Part shown: positions 25,530 through 34,725 of the stretch, one piece after another
Layout of the letters: every line of letters begins with the position of its first letter
Numbering within the stretch: position 1 is the first letter of the stretch
DNA from: an uncultured Bacilli bacterium
Lineage (GTDB): Bacteria > Bacillota_I > Bacilli_A > RF39 > UBA660
Length of the DNA stretch: 64,000 nucleotides
NCBI GenBank assembly: GCA_934130375.1
Contig: CAKOXW010000001.1
Coordinates: 434,001 to 498,000 of the forward strand
Direction of reading: 5' to 3'
Notes under the pieces: generated by a model
The model's database searches: none
Seen by the model: the letters and a program-made list of their open reading frames with translations, nothing else
Told to the model about the DNA's origin: nothing
Made by a program: the position numbers and the translations under genes

Positions 25530-25548
25530 GAAAAAAACAGGAAAAAAA

Positions 25549-26709
25549 TTATATTCTTTTCTGTTTTATTTTTATATTACTACTAAGAACTTTTTTATAT
25601 TCTTCTAATTTTTCTTTTAATGTTTGCTTATCTTCTAAATGTCTACCTATTACATAAGCATCTGTAAAGTCTGTATTAACTCTATTTTCTTTTTTTATTT
25701 TAGTTTTATCAAATTTAGCATTTTTTGAACCTTTAAAACTTGAATTTGATACATTTATATTTTCAAATGCTCCATAAAATACTACATCTGTAAATTTACA
25801 ACCTATCATAGATGCTCTATTGATTGTTTGTGGATTAATAACTGCATTTTTAGACCCTGTAAAATCTGTTTTATAAAGGTCAACACCATCAAATGATCCC
25901 TCAAATATAATATCATTACATACTGTACCAGCCAAAGTTTCATATTTTAATCTACTTGGGTTAACTATTGCATTTTTAGAACCTGTAAAGTTTGCAAATG
26001 AAATATAAGCATCATCAAAGTTTCCTTCAAATGTAATACCATTTAAAGTGCACCCATATAAACCATTATTAAGAACTGTTTGTGGATTAATTACTCTATT
26101 ACCATTACAATTAGTAAAATCTGTAAAAAACAATTTAACTCCATCATAATTACCTATCATAGTAACACCATCTAATACTGTTCCATGTAAAGATTTACCT
26201 TCAATAGTTTGTGGATTAACATAAACATCATTTAAAACACCTTTGAAATTAGTATCAACTATATTACAATCACTTAATGACCCAATTATATAAGTACTAT
26301 CTAACTTTGTATTATATAAATCTCTTTTCTTTATAGTTTGTGGATTAATTACTGCATTTTTAGATCCTGTAAAGTCAGCACTAACTATATTAACATCATC
26401 AAATCCACCAATGAAATTAACACCACTTAATTTAGAGTTTTTTAATGATTTATTAAAAATAGTTTGTGGGTTTATTGAAATACCAGTAAGATTACTAAAA
26501 TCATAACCACTAGCATTAAAATTATCAAAAGATATACCTGTAAAATCTAATTTACTAAGTACTTCTTTAGATAACGCGAATGTATAACCATAACCAGTAT
26601 TTTCAAATAATACATCACTAGATATAAAATCTATTGCTTTTAATTTATCTCCTTCATACTTTCTAACTAATTCATTAATTACTTCTCTTTTCTTTTGTAT
26701 AATATCCAT
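25549..26709 (-). CDS. Pentapeptide-repeat-like beta-solenoid protein
   Basis: 386 residues, TAGGAGGGG before the ATG. After about 60 residues the protein consists of eight or so repeats of roughly 35-40 residues, each with a DFTGSKNAVINPQTI-like core followed by a GSFDGV-like turn, the F/L-x-x-pattern of quadrilateral right-handed beta helices. INPQTI or close variants recur about seven times. The C-terminus is Lys-rich. Pentapeptide proteins include DNA-mimic gyrase protectors and many of unknown role; nothing here decides. It follows spoIVFB on the same strand with 40 bases between. Confidence 0.65.
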   Translation of the reverse strand: MDIIQKKREVINELVRKYEGDKLKAIDFISSDVLFENTGYGYTFALSKEVLSKLDFTGISFDNFNASGYDFSNLTGISINPQTIFNKSLKNSKLSGVNFIGGFDDVNIVSADFTGSKNAVINPQTIKKRDLYNTKLDSTYIIGSLSDCNIVDTNFKGVLNDVYVNPQTIEGKSLHGTVLDGVTMIGNYDGVKLFFTDFTNCNGNRVINPQTVLNNGLYGCTLNGITFEGNFDDAYISFANFTGSKNAIVNPSRLKYETLAGTVCNDIIFEGSFDGVDLYKTDFTGSKNAVINPQTINRASMIGCKFTDVVFYGAFENINVSNSSFKGSKNAKFDKTKIKKENRVNTDFTDAYVIGRHLEDKQTLKEKLEEYKKVLSSNIKIKQKRI

Positions 26710-26749
26710 ATTTCCCCTCCTAGGTATGAATTATTATACATTATTTTAT

Positions 26750-27445
26750 TTATTTGTCAAATTTATAAAGCATATCTTTTTCATTAAAATACTTATTATT
26801 AACAATAAATATATTATTTCTGTACTTCATTATTTTTGATATATCATTACCATTTATAAATTTATTTCTTTTAAACTTAATATTCTTTATATATCTTTCT
26901 AATATAAAACTATTAAATATATACCTTAGATTTCTAAATTCTAAACTAACTAAAACTATAAGAAGTACAATGATAAGTACCATATTTATATTACTTGCAT
27001 TTAAAAATAACAATAATATTATAAATATATAAGAGATATAAATAGATACCTTCAAGGCTTTTTTGTATGGTATAAAATGATTTATTATAGCATTTACTAT
27101 CTTGCCACCATCTAAACTTACAATTGGTATTAAGTTAAAAAACATAATCGAAGTATTGTAAGTTAAAAATATCTTATAAGCATATGTATCTGTTCTTTTT
27201 ATTACAAGAAATAATAACAATTGAAATATAACTCCACCTAATGATACTAAGAAATCTGATATAAATTTATTATTTAGATTACTTTCAAATATTGTAATTC
27301 CTCCAAATGGATAAATATTAATTTTCTTTACTTTGTAATTAAATAAATACCCAAAAAATATATGTCCTGCTTCATGAACTAATACAATAAGATACATAAT
27401 AATAAATGCTTTAAATAATCCAGTTATAATACTTATAAAACCCAA
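26750..27445 (-). CDS. spoIVFB: SpoIVFB-like intramembrane metalloprotease
   Basis: 231 residues, M50 site-2 protease family. The zinc site H24-E-A-G-H28 lies in the first membrane helix region and the third ligand D112 in NLIPIVSLDGGK. Helices at about 5-35, 65-82, 93-110 and 130-165. SpoIVFB cleaves pro-sigma-K in the outer forespore membrane and thereby starts the late mother-cell programme. It follows the SpoIVFA-like gene, its partner, as in Bacillus. A general M50 protease is the alternative, but the neighbour settles it. Confidence 0.9.
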   Translation of the reverse strand: MGFISIITGLFKAFIIMYLIVLVHEAGHIFFGYLFNYKVKKINIYPFGGITIFESNLNNKFISDFLVSLGGVIFQLLLFLVIKRTDTYAYKIFLTYNTSIMFFNLIPIVSLDGGKIVNAIINHFIPYKKALKVSIYISYIFIILLLFLNASNINMVLIIVLLIVLVSLEFRNLRYIFNSFILERYIKNIKFKRNKFINGNDISKIMKYRNNIFIVNNKYFNEKDMLYKFDK

Positions 27446-27473
27446 AAAATAAAAAAAGGGATTAATATTTATC

Positions 27474-27995
27474 TTACTTAATAAACTCTTTATAATCTAA
27501 TACCTTGTTATTCTTAGTAAAAGATAAATATAATTTATCATCTTTGGTAAAGCCAACATATTCTCCCTTTTTAATTTCATCATACACCTCTACCTTAGCA
27601 TTTATATTAAAGTAATAAATATATACATCCTTGCTATTAACTATTACTAAGTCTTTGTATTTATCTTTGTTTCCAACAAATACAACCACTCCATCGTAAA
27701 ATGCTGGTACATGGTAATTATTTTCTACAGTAAGTACTATAAAATCATCATGGACATCTATATTACTATACTCTATTTTCTCATAAAAAACCGGTTGTTC
27801 ATTACTACTAATATTCATAATAGGCATAACATCACCTAAGTATTTGTTGTAAATAGTTTTTATTTTATTATATGGAAAATCATTAGATAGTAATTTTTCA
27901 TTTATAAATTTCTTCGCATTATCGTATCTACACGCGATTATAGTTACAATAAAAAGAACAATAAGGATTAGTAATTTATTAAGTTTAGATGCCAT
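27474..27995 (-). CDS. spoIVFA: SpoIVFA-like regulator of the sigma-K protease
   Basis: 173 residues: one N-terminal membrane helix (LLILIVLFIVTIIACRY) and a C-terminal degenerate LytM/M23-like domain (YDGVVVFVGNKDKY, KKGEYVGFTKDDKLYLSF) lacking the HxxxD and HxH zinc residues, as in SpoIVFA. In Bacillus it scaffolds SpoIVFB and BofA and holds the protease inactive until a forespore signal cuts it. Head of the spoIVFA-spoIVFB pair, with a sigma-E-like promoter overlapping the end of mreD. Confidence 0.8.
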   Translation of the reverse strand: MASKLNKLLILIVLFIVTIIACRYDNAKKFINEKLLSNDFPYNKIKTIYNKYLGDVMPIMNISSNEQPVFYEKIEYSNIDVHDDFIVLTVENNYHVPAFYDGVVVFVGNKDKYKDLVIVNSKDVYIYYFNINAKVEVYDEIKKGEYVGFTKDDKLYLSFTKNNKVLDYKEFIK

Positions 27996-28009
27996 ATATT
28001 CACCAATAA

Positions 28010-28037
28010 ATTATATGAACTTTAACATTATATATTC
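28010..28037 (-). promoter_or_regulatory. Sigma-E-like promoter of spoIVFA-spoIVFB
   Basis: On the minus strand GAATATA (28037-28031), 13 bases, CATATAAT (28017-28010), close to the sigma-E pattern kmATATT / CATACAnT. It overlaps the mreD stop region and lies 15 bases before the spoIVFA start. Confidence 0.5.
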
Positions 28038-28444
28038 ATAAGTAAATATAACAAGGATGTATAAATTATATTATAAAAATAAATATATATAAGATTAGTA
28101 ATAAAATGTACATAACTATAACAATTTATATTTAATGTAATAAGTATAAGGTATTCTAAAGTAGTATATAAAAATATAATAAACATACTAGTAATTACTA
28201 CATTAATATAATTATATTTTATATTTAAAAATATATACCTTGTTATAATGGCTACTAATATAAATAATATTATATAAATAGGTACATATGCATAAAGTAC
28301 TGAATATAGAGTTCCCAGTATTATTGATATAATCATGTAGTCTCTAAATTCAAATTTATTATAAATTAATAGAAGTAGTATTAATGTTGTATAAATAGTA
28401 ACATTGTTTTTAATAAGTAAAGTATTTAATATTAATGATATCAT
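28028..28444 (-). CDS. mreD: MreD-like rod-shape protein
   Basis: 138 residues from ATG 28444, which overlaps the mreC stop in ATGA; an in-frame codon 12 bases earlier is rejected. Almost wholly hydrophobic, with four to five helices, the size and place of MreD, the membrane partner of MreC in the elongasome. The sequence itself is poorly conserved, so the call leans on position after mreC and before spoIVFA. Confidence 0.8.
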   Translation of the reverse strand: MISLILNTLLIKNNVTIYTTLILLLLIYNKFEFRDYMIISIILGTLYSVLYAYVPIYIILFILVAIITRYIFLNIKYNYINVVITSMFIIFLYTTLEYLILITLNINCYSYVHFITNLIYIYFYNIIYTSLLYLLMNI

Positions 28445-29130
28445 TTTAAAACACACACATACTTTATATCATTATATTTTACATTAGGAGTTGCATATGC
28501 AATATTATAAAGTCCATTTTCACTCCTTGTTATTCTTTTTACTTTACCTATAACAATTCCTTCTTTAAATGTATTTGTAAAACTAGTAGTTATAATATCA
28601 CTATCATAATAATTGTCTATATCTTCTGTTATTTCACTTATTACTAATTCATTTTTTATTTTATCAAACTTAGATATTATCCCGTATATAGTTTTATCTT
28701 CCATTTTAATTCCTACAGTAATTTTATTGTTACTTTTACTATTAGTTATTAAAGACACTAATGAAGAATTATTATATACTTCTTTTACTACTCCTACTAG
28801 ACCTTCATTATTTATAACTACATTACCTTTTGATACTTCTCTTTTTCCCTTGTTAATCATAAATTCATCATACCAAATACTAGGATTTCTATAAGTTACT
28901 TTAGAATATACACAATCATTTAATTTTGATATTTCTTTATATTCACTTATATCATTTTCTAAGGTATCTATGTAGTTATTAACTAGATTATCACTATATA
29001 CTATTTTGTTATCTTTATTAAAAATATTAAATAATGCACTATAAGCATCTTTTATATTTGGTCTTAATAATAAAGCAAGTAATATCACAAGTAGAATTAA
29101 TAACAATTTATAATTACTTTTTTTATTCAT
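28441..29130 (-). CDS. mreC: MreC rod-shape-determining protein
   Basis: 229 residues from ATG 29130 (MNKKSNYK), with AGAGGG inside the last codons of radC. One N-terminal helix (LLLILLVILLALLLRP) is followed by a short coiled segment and the MreC beta domain (NKGKREVSKGNVVINNEGLV, GVVKEVYNNSSLVSLIT). It organises the cell-wall elongation complex outside the membrane. radC-mreC-mreD order is as in Bacillus except that mreB is not between radC and mreC. Confidence 0.92.
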   Translation of the reverse strand: MNKKSNYKLLLILLVILLALLLRPNIKDAYSALFNIFNKDNKIVYSDNLVNNYIDTLENDISEYKEISKLNDCVYSKVTYRNPSIWYDEFMINKGKREVSKGNVVINNEGLVGVVKEVYNNSSLVSLITNSKSNNKITVGIKMEDKTIYGIISKFDKIKNELVISEITEDIDNYYDSDIITTSFTNTFKEGIVIGKVKRITRSENGLYNIAYATPNVKYNDIKYVCVLK

Positions 29131-29131
29131 A

Positions 29132-29809
29132 CTATCCCTCTTCAAAAAAACTATAATATTTACTATCTCCAATAATAATATGGTCAAGAATTGGAATATT
29201 ATTTAATTTACCAATATCAATTAAGTGATTTGTTAAATCAATATCTTCTTGACTAGGAGTTGGGTCCCCTGATGGATGATTGTGAATACACACAATAAAA
29301 GATGCGGAATTGAGATATGCATATTTAAATATCTCACGAGGATGCGCAACACTGCCATTAATCGTACCTACAAATAGTAATTTCTTTTCAATTATATTCT
29401 TTTTATTATCAAGATACAAAACATAAAAATGTTCTTGCTTTAAATCTTTTACTTCATCTTTTATATAATTATAAATATCTTCGCTTTTTCTTATTTTATA
29501 CTTATCTTTTTTCTTATCTTGATATACCCTTCTTCCAAGTTCAATTGCCGCAAGTAACTCTATTGCTTTTACTTTGCCAATACCATCAATATTTGTAATA
29601 CTATTTACTTCTAAATTCTTAAAATTACTTATATCCTTAAACTTACTAAGTAAAGTAATAGATAAATCTTTAACAGACCTGTTTTTAGTACCTGTTTTTA
29701 AAATTATAGATATCAAATCTTCATTAGATACATTTTTCGCACCCAATGATAAAAATCTTTCTCTAGGTCTATCATTATTTGGAATATCTTTTATTAATAC
29801 CTTATTCAT
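29132..29809 (-). CDS. radC: RadC family JAB1/MPN-like protein
   Basis: 225 residues. N-terminal helix-hairpin-helix part (SITNIDGIGKVKAIELLAA) and C-terminal JAMM metal site HNHPSGDPTPSQEDID. Despite its name the family's function is unsettled; it is linked to DNA metabolism or competence. It shares its start region with the broken DUF1016 gene upstream (stop and start overlap) and its end with mreC. Confidence 0.93.
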   Translation of the reverse strand: MNKVLIKDIPNNDRPRERFLSLGAKNVSNEDLISIILKTGTKNRSVKDLSITLLSKFKDISNFKNLEVNSITNIDGIGKVKAIELLAAIELGRRVYQDKKKDKYKIRKSEDIYNYIKDEVKDLKQEHFYVLYLDNKKNIIEKKLLFVGTINGSVAHPREIFKYAYLNSASFIVCIHNHPSGDPTPSQEDIDLTNHLIDIGKLNNIPILDHIIIGDSKYYSFFEEG

Positions 29810-30177
29810 AGTCCTCCTTTATCAAATAAGTAGTTACTTTAATACAGTTATCACTAGAGTATTCAATTATATACTCATTTTTATACTTAGATATTATTAA
29901 ACCAAATGGCAGACAGTGTCTGCCATTTTTCACAAACTATATAAAATCGTCTCATATTTCTTAAGTTTCTTTCGCTATAACCCCTCTTTAATTCACTTGT
30001 AAGTCTTTTACTATATTCCTTAATAATGCCATCACAATAACTTTTACCTGCCTCACTTAATAATTTACCAACATTGTAATATGTACTTAAATCATGTCTG
30101 TTCTTTGAATAATCTTTTACTCTTTTATATATTTCATTATTTACTAATTCTTTTTTTATTTCATCATAATAGTTCAT
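29802..30177 (-). pseudogene. DUF1016/YhcG-type gene with an internal deletion
   Basis: The first 85 or so codons from ATG 30177 (AAACCTCC complement, AGGAGG in front) match the DUF1016 N-terminal domain (YYNVGKLLSEAGKSYCDGII, YSERNLRNMRRFY). The frame then ends after WQTLSAIWFNNI. Shifting frame gives LPFGLIISKYKNEYIIEYSS, which resembles the far C-terminus of the same family (usual length about 340), ending at 29802 over the radC start. The join is a perfect palindrome (AAATGGCAGAC/GTCTGCCATTT) at about 29906-29931. The PD-(D/E)XK nuclease part is lost. Confidence 0.6.
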
Positions 30178-30240
30178 TTAAACCTCCTTTATAATTACTC
30201 TATATATGGAATATTCCCAAAAACTTTTAAATTTCCCCTA

Positions 30241-30325
30241 AAAAAAGAAAAAAAGATAAAGTTTTTTATAAATTACTTTATCTTAAAATAGTATTAATAT
30301 TATTTAAGCCCACGACTACACATAA
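30241..30325 (-). repeat. Five-copy box-plus-hairpin RNA element, copy b
   Basis: Box TTATGTGTAGTCGTGGGC (with TTAAA following; 30325-30303), 18-base spacer, hairpin AAGATAAAGT/ACTTTATCTT (30253-30284), then T6-C-T6 on the minus strand. It follows the terminator of the tRNA-Ile/Asn/Glu cluster. Confidence 0.7.
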
Positions 30326-30326
30326 C

Positions 30327-30349
30327 AAAAAAAACGGACAAATCCGTTT
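30327..30349 (-). terminator. Terminator of the tRNA cluster
   Basis: AACGGA TTTG TCCGTT hairpin followed by a run of eight T on the minus strand, 12 bases after the CCA end of tRNA-Glu. Confidence 0.8.
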
Positions 30350-30360
30350 ATTTCTTTATT

Positions 30361-30437
30361 TGGTGACCAGTACGAGATTCGAACTCGTGAATGCCGCCGT
30401 GAAAGGGCGGTGTGTTAAGCCACTTCACCAACTGGCC
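30361..30437 (-). tRNA. tRNA-Glu (UUC)
   Basis: 77 nt with CCA. Acceptor GGCCAGT/ACTGGTC, anticodon stem CCGCC/GGCGG around CTTTCAC gives UUC. Last of the Ile-Asn-Glu transcript. Confidence 0.96.
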
Positions 30438-30444
30438 ATAAAAA

Positions 30445-30521
30445 TGGCGCCCCAACTAGGACTTGAACCTAGGACCCCTTGATTAACAGTCAAGTGCTCT
30501 AACCAACTGAGCTATTGAGGC
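30445..30521 (-). tRNA. tRNA-Asn (GUU)
   Basis: 77 nt with CCA. Acceptor GCCTCAA/TTGGGGC, anticodon stem CTTGA/TCAAG around CTGTTAA gives GUU, discriminator G. Confidence 0.97.
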
Positions 30522-30528
30522 GTTTAAA

Positions 30529-30605
<77 letters not shown>

Positions 30606-30755
30606 ATTTCAACACAATTTTTTCAATCGACTACTTCATTTTATATTAAATATAAAAAAAAAGCAATAGTTTTTTTTAATTTTTTAATAATATTGCAATT
30701 TTTTATATATTTTATGCATTATTCATGATAAAATCTTACTGATAGGAGTTTTAAT

Positions 30756-32204
30756 ATGGGAATAATTTTTACATTTTTAATGGGACTTTTTATGTCCTTT
30801 GAGTCTATTACAGATAATGATTACTTTTGGCATGTAGTAATCGGTAGATGGATCGATACTAATCATGCTATACCAAATAGGCCACTATTCTCTTGGTGGG
30901 GAATGCAAAGCAATTTATCTTGGACAAGTCACGAATGGCTAACTGAATGGATTATGTATAAACTAGGAGATGCTGGTTGTATTGCAATAATGCTAATAAT
31001 TTTCTTCTTACTATATGTATTGATGGCTAAATTATTAAAAGTTAAATTTAATAAAATATTTGATGTTAAATTAATATATTTATTACTTATGACTGTTTTC
31101 TTTAAAGTAACCGGCCCAAGACCATACATAATAAGTTTACTTTTCTTTGCATACTTATTATATGTATTATTTGGTTACTTAGATAATAAAAAGAAATTTA
31201 ATAAATTAATATGGACACTCCCAATTATGCAAGTATTATGGGCTAATCTGCATGGTGGTTCTTCATCACTTCCATATGTATTTATAATTGGTATATTACT
31301 TTCTGATTTATTTATAAAAATATTTAAAATAAATAATGATAGATTTACAAGTTATAAACTAAATAATAAGCAAATAAAAACACTACTTATAAACCTTGTA
31401 CTTATCATGATAGCAACATGTATTAGTCCAACAGGCTACAAACTACTAATATATCCATTTACTAATATGACTGATACTAACATGATAGATCTTATATTAG
31501 AATGGCAAAGTCCTAGTTTCCATGGTTTCTTAGGATTATATATATTTATAATGGTTGGAGTCCCTGTATTTAATATGATATTCTATAAAGGTAAATTTAA
31601 GTTTTATGATATTGCATTATTTCTATTAATGTTCTATATGGCACTTAAATCTCAAAGATTTATAGGAATGTTTGGTATATACTCTACTCATATTTTAGGT
31701 GAATACTTATTCTTTACTGATAAGACATATGATATTATTAAAAGACCATTTAAGAAATTTGAAGTGTTAATTAAATATTCATTTATTGTACTTCTTATAT
31801 TAATCCTTGGCCTTACTGGTTATAAACAAATTAGTAACTTTAAACTAGTTGATAATCATGGATTTTATAGTGATGAAGCTGTAAAAAAGATAATCGAGTT
31901 ACAACCAAAAAGAATGTATAATGACTTTGGTGCAGGTGGTTATTTATTGTATAAGTTAAGTGAGTACAATAGCCTAAATACTGAAATATTTATATATGGG
32001 CTTGGAGATGTATTCTCAAATAATATTCTTCCTGATAGTCTTAATTTATATGGTGTTAAAAACCCTGATAAATATATTGAGAAATATGATTTTGATGTAA
32101 TGCTAACAGTATCTACTTCCCCACTACGTTATTATTTAGAAAAATGTAGTGATTGGGAAATATATTATAGTGATGATATGAATTACATATTTGTAAAGGC
32201 CTAA
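30756..32204 (+). CDS. Multi-spanning membrane protein, GT-C glycosyltransferase-like
   Basis: 482 residues; ATAGGAG precedes the ATG. About 10-11 helices. Just after the first helix comes an acidic outer loop (ITDNDYFWHVVIGRWI, with SHEWLTEW further on), the kind of D/E-bearing first loop seen in GT-C enzymes that use polyprenyl-phosphate sugars, and the C-terminal 100 residues form a soluble domain (DFGAGGYLLYKL). The family is often annotated only as hypothetical. A role in cell-surface sugar transfer is plausible, not shown. Monocistronic, divergent from the tRNA cluster. Confidence 0.55.
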   Translation: MGIIFTFLMGLFMSFESITDNDYFWHVVIGRWIDTNHAIPNRPLFSWWGMQSNLSWTSHEWLTEWIMYKLGDAGCIAIMLIIFFLLYVLMAKLLKVKFNKIFDVKLIYLLLMTVFFKVTGPRPYIISLLFFAYLLYVLFGYLDNKKKFNKLIWTLPIMQVLWANLHGGSSSLPYVFIIGILLSDLFIKIFKINNDRFTSYKLNNKQIKTLLINLVLIMIATCISPTGYKLLIYPFTNMTDTNMIDLILEWQSPSFHGFLGLYIFIMVGVPVFNMIFYKGKFKFYDIALFLLMFYMALKSQRFIGMFGIYSTHILGEYLFFTDKTYDIIKRPFKKFEVLIKYSFIVLLILILGLTGYKQISNFKLVDNHGFYSDEAVKKIIELQPKRMYNDFGAGGYLLYKLSEYNSLNTEIFIYGLGDVFSNNILPDSLNLYGVKNPDKYIEKYDFDVMLTVSTSPLRYYLEKCSDWEIYYSDDMNYIFVKA

Positions 32205-32221
32205 AAATGGCCTTTTAATTT
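32195..32221 (+). terminator. Terminator of the GT-C-like gene
   Basis: AAAGGCC TAAAAAT GGCCTTT followed by TAATTTGAC; stop codon inside the loop. Confidence 0.65.
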
Positions 32222-32271
32222 GACTTTTTATTAAAAATATGTATAATAAGTGTTAATTTCAAGGAGGGGTT

Positions 32272-33780
32272 ATGATTGATAATAAAATGATTGAATATCA
32301 AAGAAGAATTGCTAGAATTAATAATAAGATTAAAATACTTAGTGATAATGGTTATAATGTTGATAACTATAACTTAACTATTCAAAGTATAATTGATAGT
32401 TGTAATAATAATGTTACTACTATAGAACAAGGTAATGCTCAAGTACAAATTAAAAATATGAATGCTGATGCTATGTATGATGAGGCATTAAAAAAGTTAA
32501 AAGATTTAGAAAATGAAATTGCTAGTGAAGATGCTTATATTAAGATGAAAAAGACTTATGAATCTATTTTAGAATTATCAAATGAAAATGATATTGAAGA
32601 TGATAATTTTGAACAATTAGATAGAACTTTAGTTATGGCTACTCATGAATTATCTAAATTAAAAATTACTGATTTTAAAAAAGGTCAAGAGTTAATTAAA
32701 TTATTATATAAAGCATGCTACCACGTAATTAAATTAGAAATATGTAAATATGGTTATTCTAAGTTACTTGTTAAAATTAATAACTTAGATCGTGGTTGTG
32801 AATTTTTAAATAAAGTAATAAAAGAAGATTTAAATAGTTTTGATTTAGAGGATAAATCTAATAGTGATATTAAGAAAAGATTAGATGAATTATCTAAAAA
32901 TGGACTTGATACAAGTTTATGTGATTTAGAATTAATAGTAAGATTAACTGTTAGAGATTATCCTTCTCTTAGAATAAAAATAAATAATGATTATATAAAT
33001 AGATCTTCAGAAATAGATTGGAATAATACTAGACTTATATCTAAAAAAGATAATAAAAAAGATAGATTATCGCTTAAGAAAAAAGAAAAGCAAGCAAGAA
33101 TTACTGCTGGAATTGCTGCTATATTTGCAAGTATTTCTTTTGTAAATGCTGTTAATAGTACTTCTGGAGTTGAAGATAATTCTCTACTTTATAGTGAAGG
33201 CGCTTATAGTATTATAGAAACTTATGATACAATTTCTGATACTACTCTTAAAAGTAATGAATATAGAGTAAAAGATAGTAATGTTATAATAGTTGATTAT
33301 GGAAAAGTAGATAAAAATAACAAAAGAGAAGTAAAAACATATCATTTAAATACTTCTGTTTTAGATGTAGAAGATATTGCCATGATTGATACTACTGATT
33401 TAAACACATATGATAATGAAACAATTAAATATGATGATACTCAGTTATCAAGAGAATCTTATAAAGTAATTGAAAAAGTATTAAAAAGAGATGAAACTAA
33501 TACAATGGAAGTACTTGATGAACATAAGGTTAAAATACATAATAAAATTATGCATATATGTGCTCAAGTATGTGCTGCAACAATTGGTCTTTCAATTTCA
33601 GAATTAATTATTAAAAGAAAAGAATTTAAAGAAAATAATATGGAAATAGATAAACTAGATAAAGAAATTGAAGATTTAATGAAAAAAAATGAACAACTTG
33701 AAGATATGTATGATGAATTATCTAAGGCAAATGATGTTGTTAAAACTATTCATAATCCATATAGAACAAAAAGGAAGTAA
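32272..33780 (+). CDS. Coiled-coil membrane protein, unknown function
   Basis: 502 residues, AAGGAGGGG before the ATG. Residues 1-260 are helical and strongly charged with probable coiled coils (IARINNKIKILSDNG, LKKLKDLENEIASED). Hydrophobic segments lie at about 278-296 and 425-447 and enclose an outer region of 125 residues with beta character; a last coiled coil (450-490) ends in a basic tail RTKRK. I do not recognise it. The layout (cytosolic coil, loop outside, cytosolic coil) suggests a scaffold or envelope-linked protein. Confidence 0.55.
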   Translation: MIDNKMIEYQRRIARINNKIKILSDNGYNVDNYNLTIQSIIDSCNNNVTTIEQGNAQVQIKNMNADAMYDEALKKLKDLENEIASEDAYIKMKKTYESILELSNENDIEDDNFEQLDRTLVMATHELSKLKITDFKKGQELIKLLYKACYHVIKLEICKYGYSKLLVKINNLDRGCEFLNKVIKEDLNSFDLEDKSNSDIKKRLDELSKNGLDTSLCDLELIVRLTVRDYPSLRIKINNDYINRSSEIDWNNTRLISKKDNKKDRLSLKKKEKQARITAGIAAIFASISFVNAVNSTSGVEDNSLLYSEGAYSIIETYDTISDTTLKSNEYRVKDSNVIIVDYGKVDKNNKREVKTYHLNTSVLDVEDIAMIDTTDLNTYDNETIKYDDTQLSRESYKVIEKVLKRDETNTMEVLDEHKVKIHNKIMHICAQVCAATIGLSISELIIKRKEFKENNMEIDKLDKEIEDLMKKNEQLEDMYDELSKANDVVKTIHNPYRTKRK

Positions 33781-33797
33781 AAACTACTTCCTTTTAA
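33767..33797. terminator. Bidirectional terminator between convergent genes
   Basis: AAAAGGAAGTA AAAAC TACTTCCTTTT, an 11-bp stem with A run and T run on its sides, covering the stop codons of both genes. Confidence 0.8.
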
Positions 33798-34692
33798 TAT
33801 TACTTAACTTAATTATATATTTAGGTCTATCTTGTAATTCTACATGCATTTTAGATAAATATATACCTATAATGCCAATAAATAATGTATTAAGTGATGC
33901 TACAAACATAATAAGTGTACTTATTTGTAGCATTTCATTATTATTAATAAGCATCATTATAAACATTATAAATGTAATAAATGCAAGTATTACAGATACT
34001 ATAACTGGTAAAACAAGTGGAAATGTTGAAAATGCTACTATACTATCTATTGAGTACTTAAATAATTTCATAAATGACCATTTAGTACTTCCTGCTACTC
34101 TTTCAACATTTTTATATTCTAACCATTTAGTCTTATAACCTACCCAAGAAAATATTCCTTTTGAATATCTATTATTTTCTTCAAGTTCTAGAATAGAATC
34201 AACCATTTGTCTAGTCATTAATCTAAAATCTCTCGCACCATCTACTATATCAGTAGTAGATATTTTGTTAATTAATTTATAGTAACAAGTTGCAAAGAAA
34301 CTTCTAACTTTTGGTTCACCTACTCTTGTAGTTCTTCTTAAACCAACACAATCATAACCTTCTTTGATACCATTATACATATCTATAAGCATAGTTGGTG
34401 GGTCTTGTAAATCAACATCCATTACTGCTACATAATCACCCTTAGAGTTCTTAAGTCCAGCAAGCATAGCAGCTTCTTTACCAAAATTTCTAGAAAAAGA
34501 TATATATTTAACTTTCTTATCTTCCTCTGCTAACTTTTCTAATATTTCTAGAGTTTTATCTTTTGAACCATCATCTACAAATATTAATTCAAATTTCTCC
34601 TTCTTCATTAAATCTATTACTTTATTTATCTCTTTTATAAAATATGGAATAGATTCTTCTTCATTATAACAAGGTATTATTAAACTTATCAT
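33784..34692 (-). CDS. Family 2 glycosyltransferase (polyprenyl-phosphate type)
   Basis: 302 residues. GT2 A-fold in residues 1-220: SLIIPCYNEEESIPYFI, DDGSKDKT, and the metal/nucleotide site DVDLQDPP; two C-terminal helices (about 228-250 and 262-285) anchor it. This is the GtrB/DPM1/YkoT type that charges a lipid carrier with a sugar on the inner face of the membrane, which GT-C enzymes then use outside. Such a GT-C-like gene lies close by at 30756-32204. Confidence 0.9.
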   Translation of the reverse strand: MISLIIPCYNEEESIPYFIKEINKVIDLMKKEKFELIFVDDGSKDKTLEILEKLAEEDKKVKYISFSRNFGKEAAMLAGLKNSKGDYVAVMDVDLQDPPTMLIDMYNGIKEGYDCVGLRRTTRVGEPKVRSFFATCYYKLINKISTTDIVDGARDFRLMTRQMVDSILELEENNRYSKGIFSWVGYKTKWLEYKNVERVAGSTKWSFMKLFKYSIDSIVAFSTFPLVLPVIVSVILAFITFIMFIMMLINNNEMLQISTLIMFVASLNTLFIGIIGIYLSKMHVELQDRPKYIIKLSNIKRK

Positions 34693-34725
34693 ACGTCCTC
34701 CTTAAATACATTGTATCATATTATT

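Noticed and set aside
25600..26560. Regularly spaced repeats that look like a CRISPR array
   Set aside because: The repeats are INPQTI codons in one open reading frame, are imperfect and have no unique spacers.
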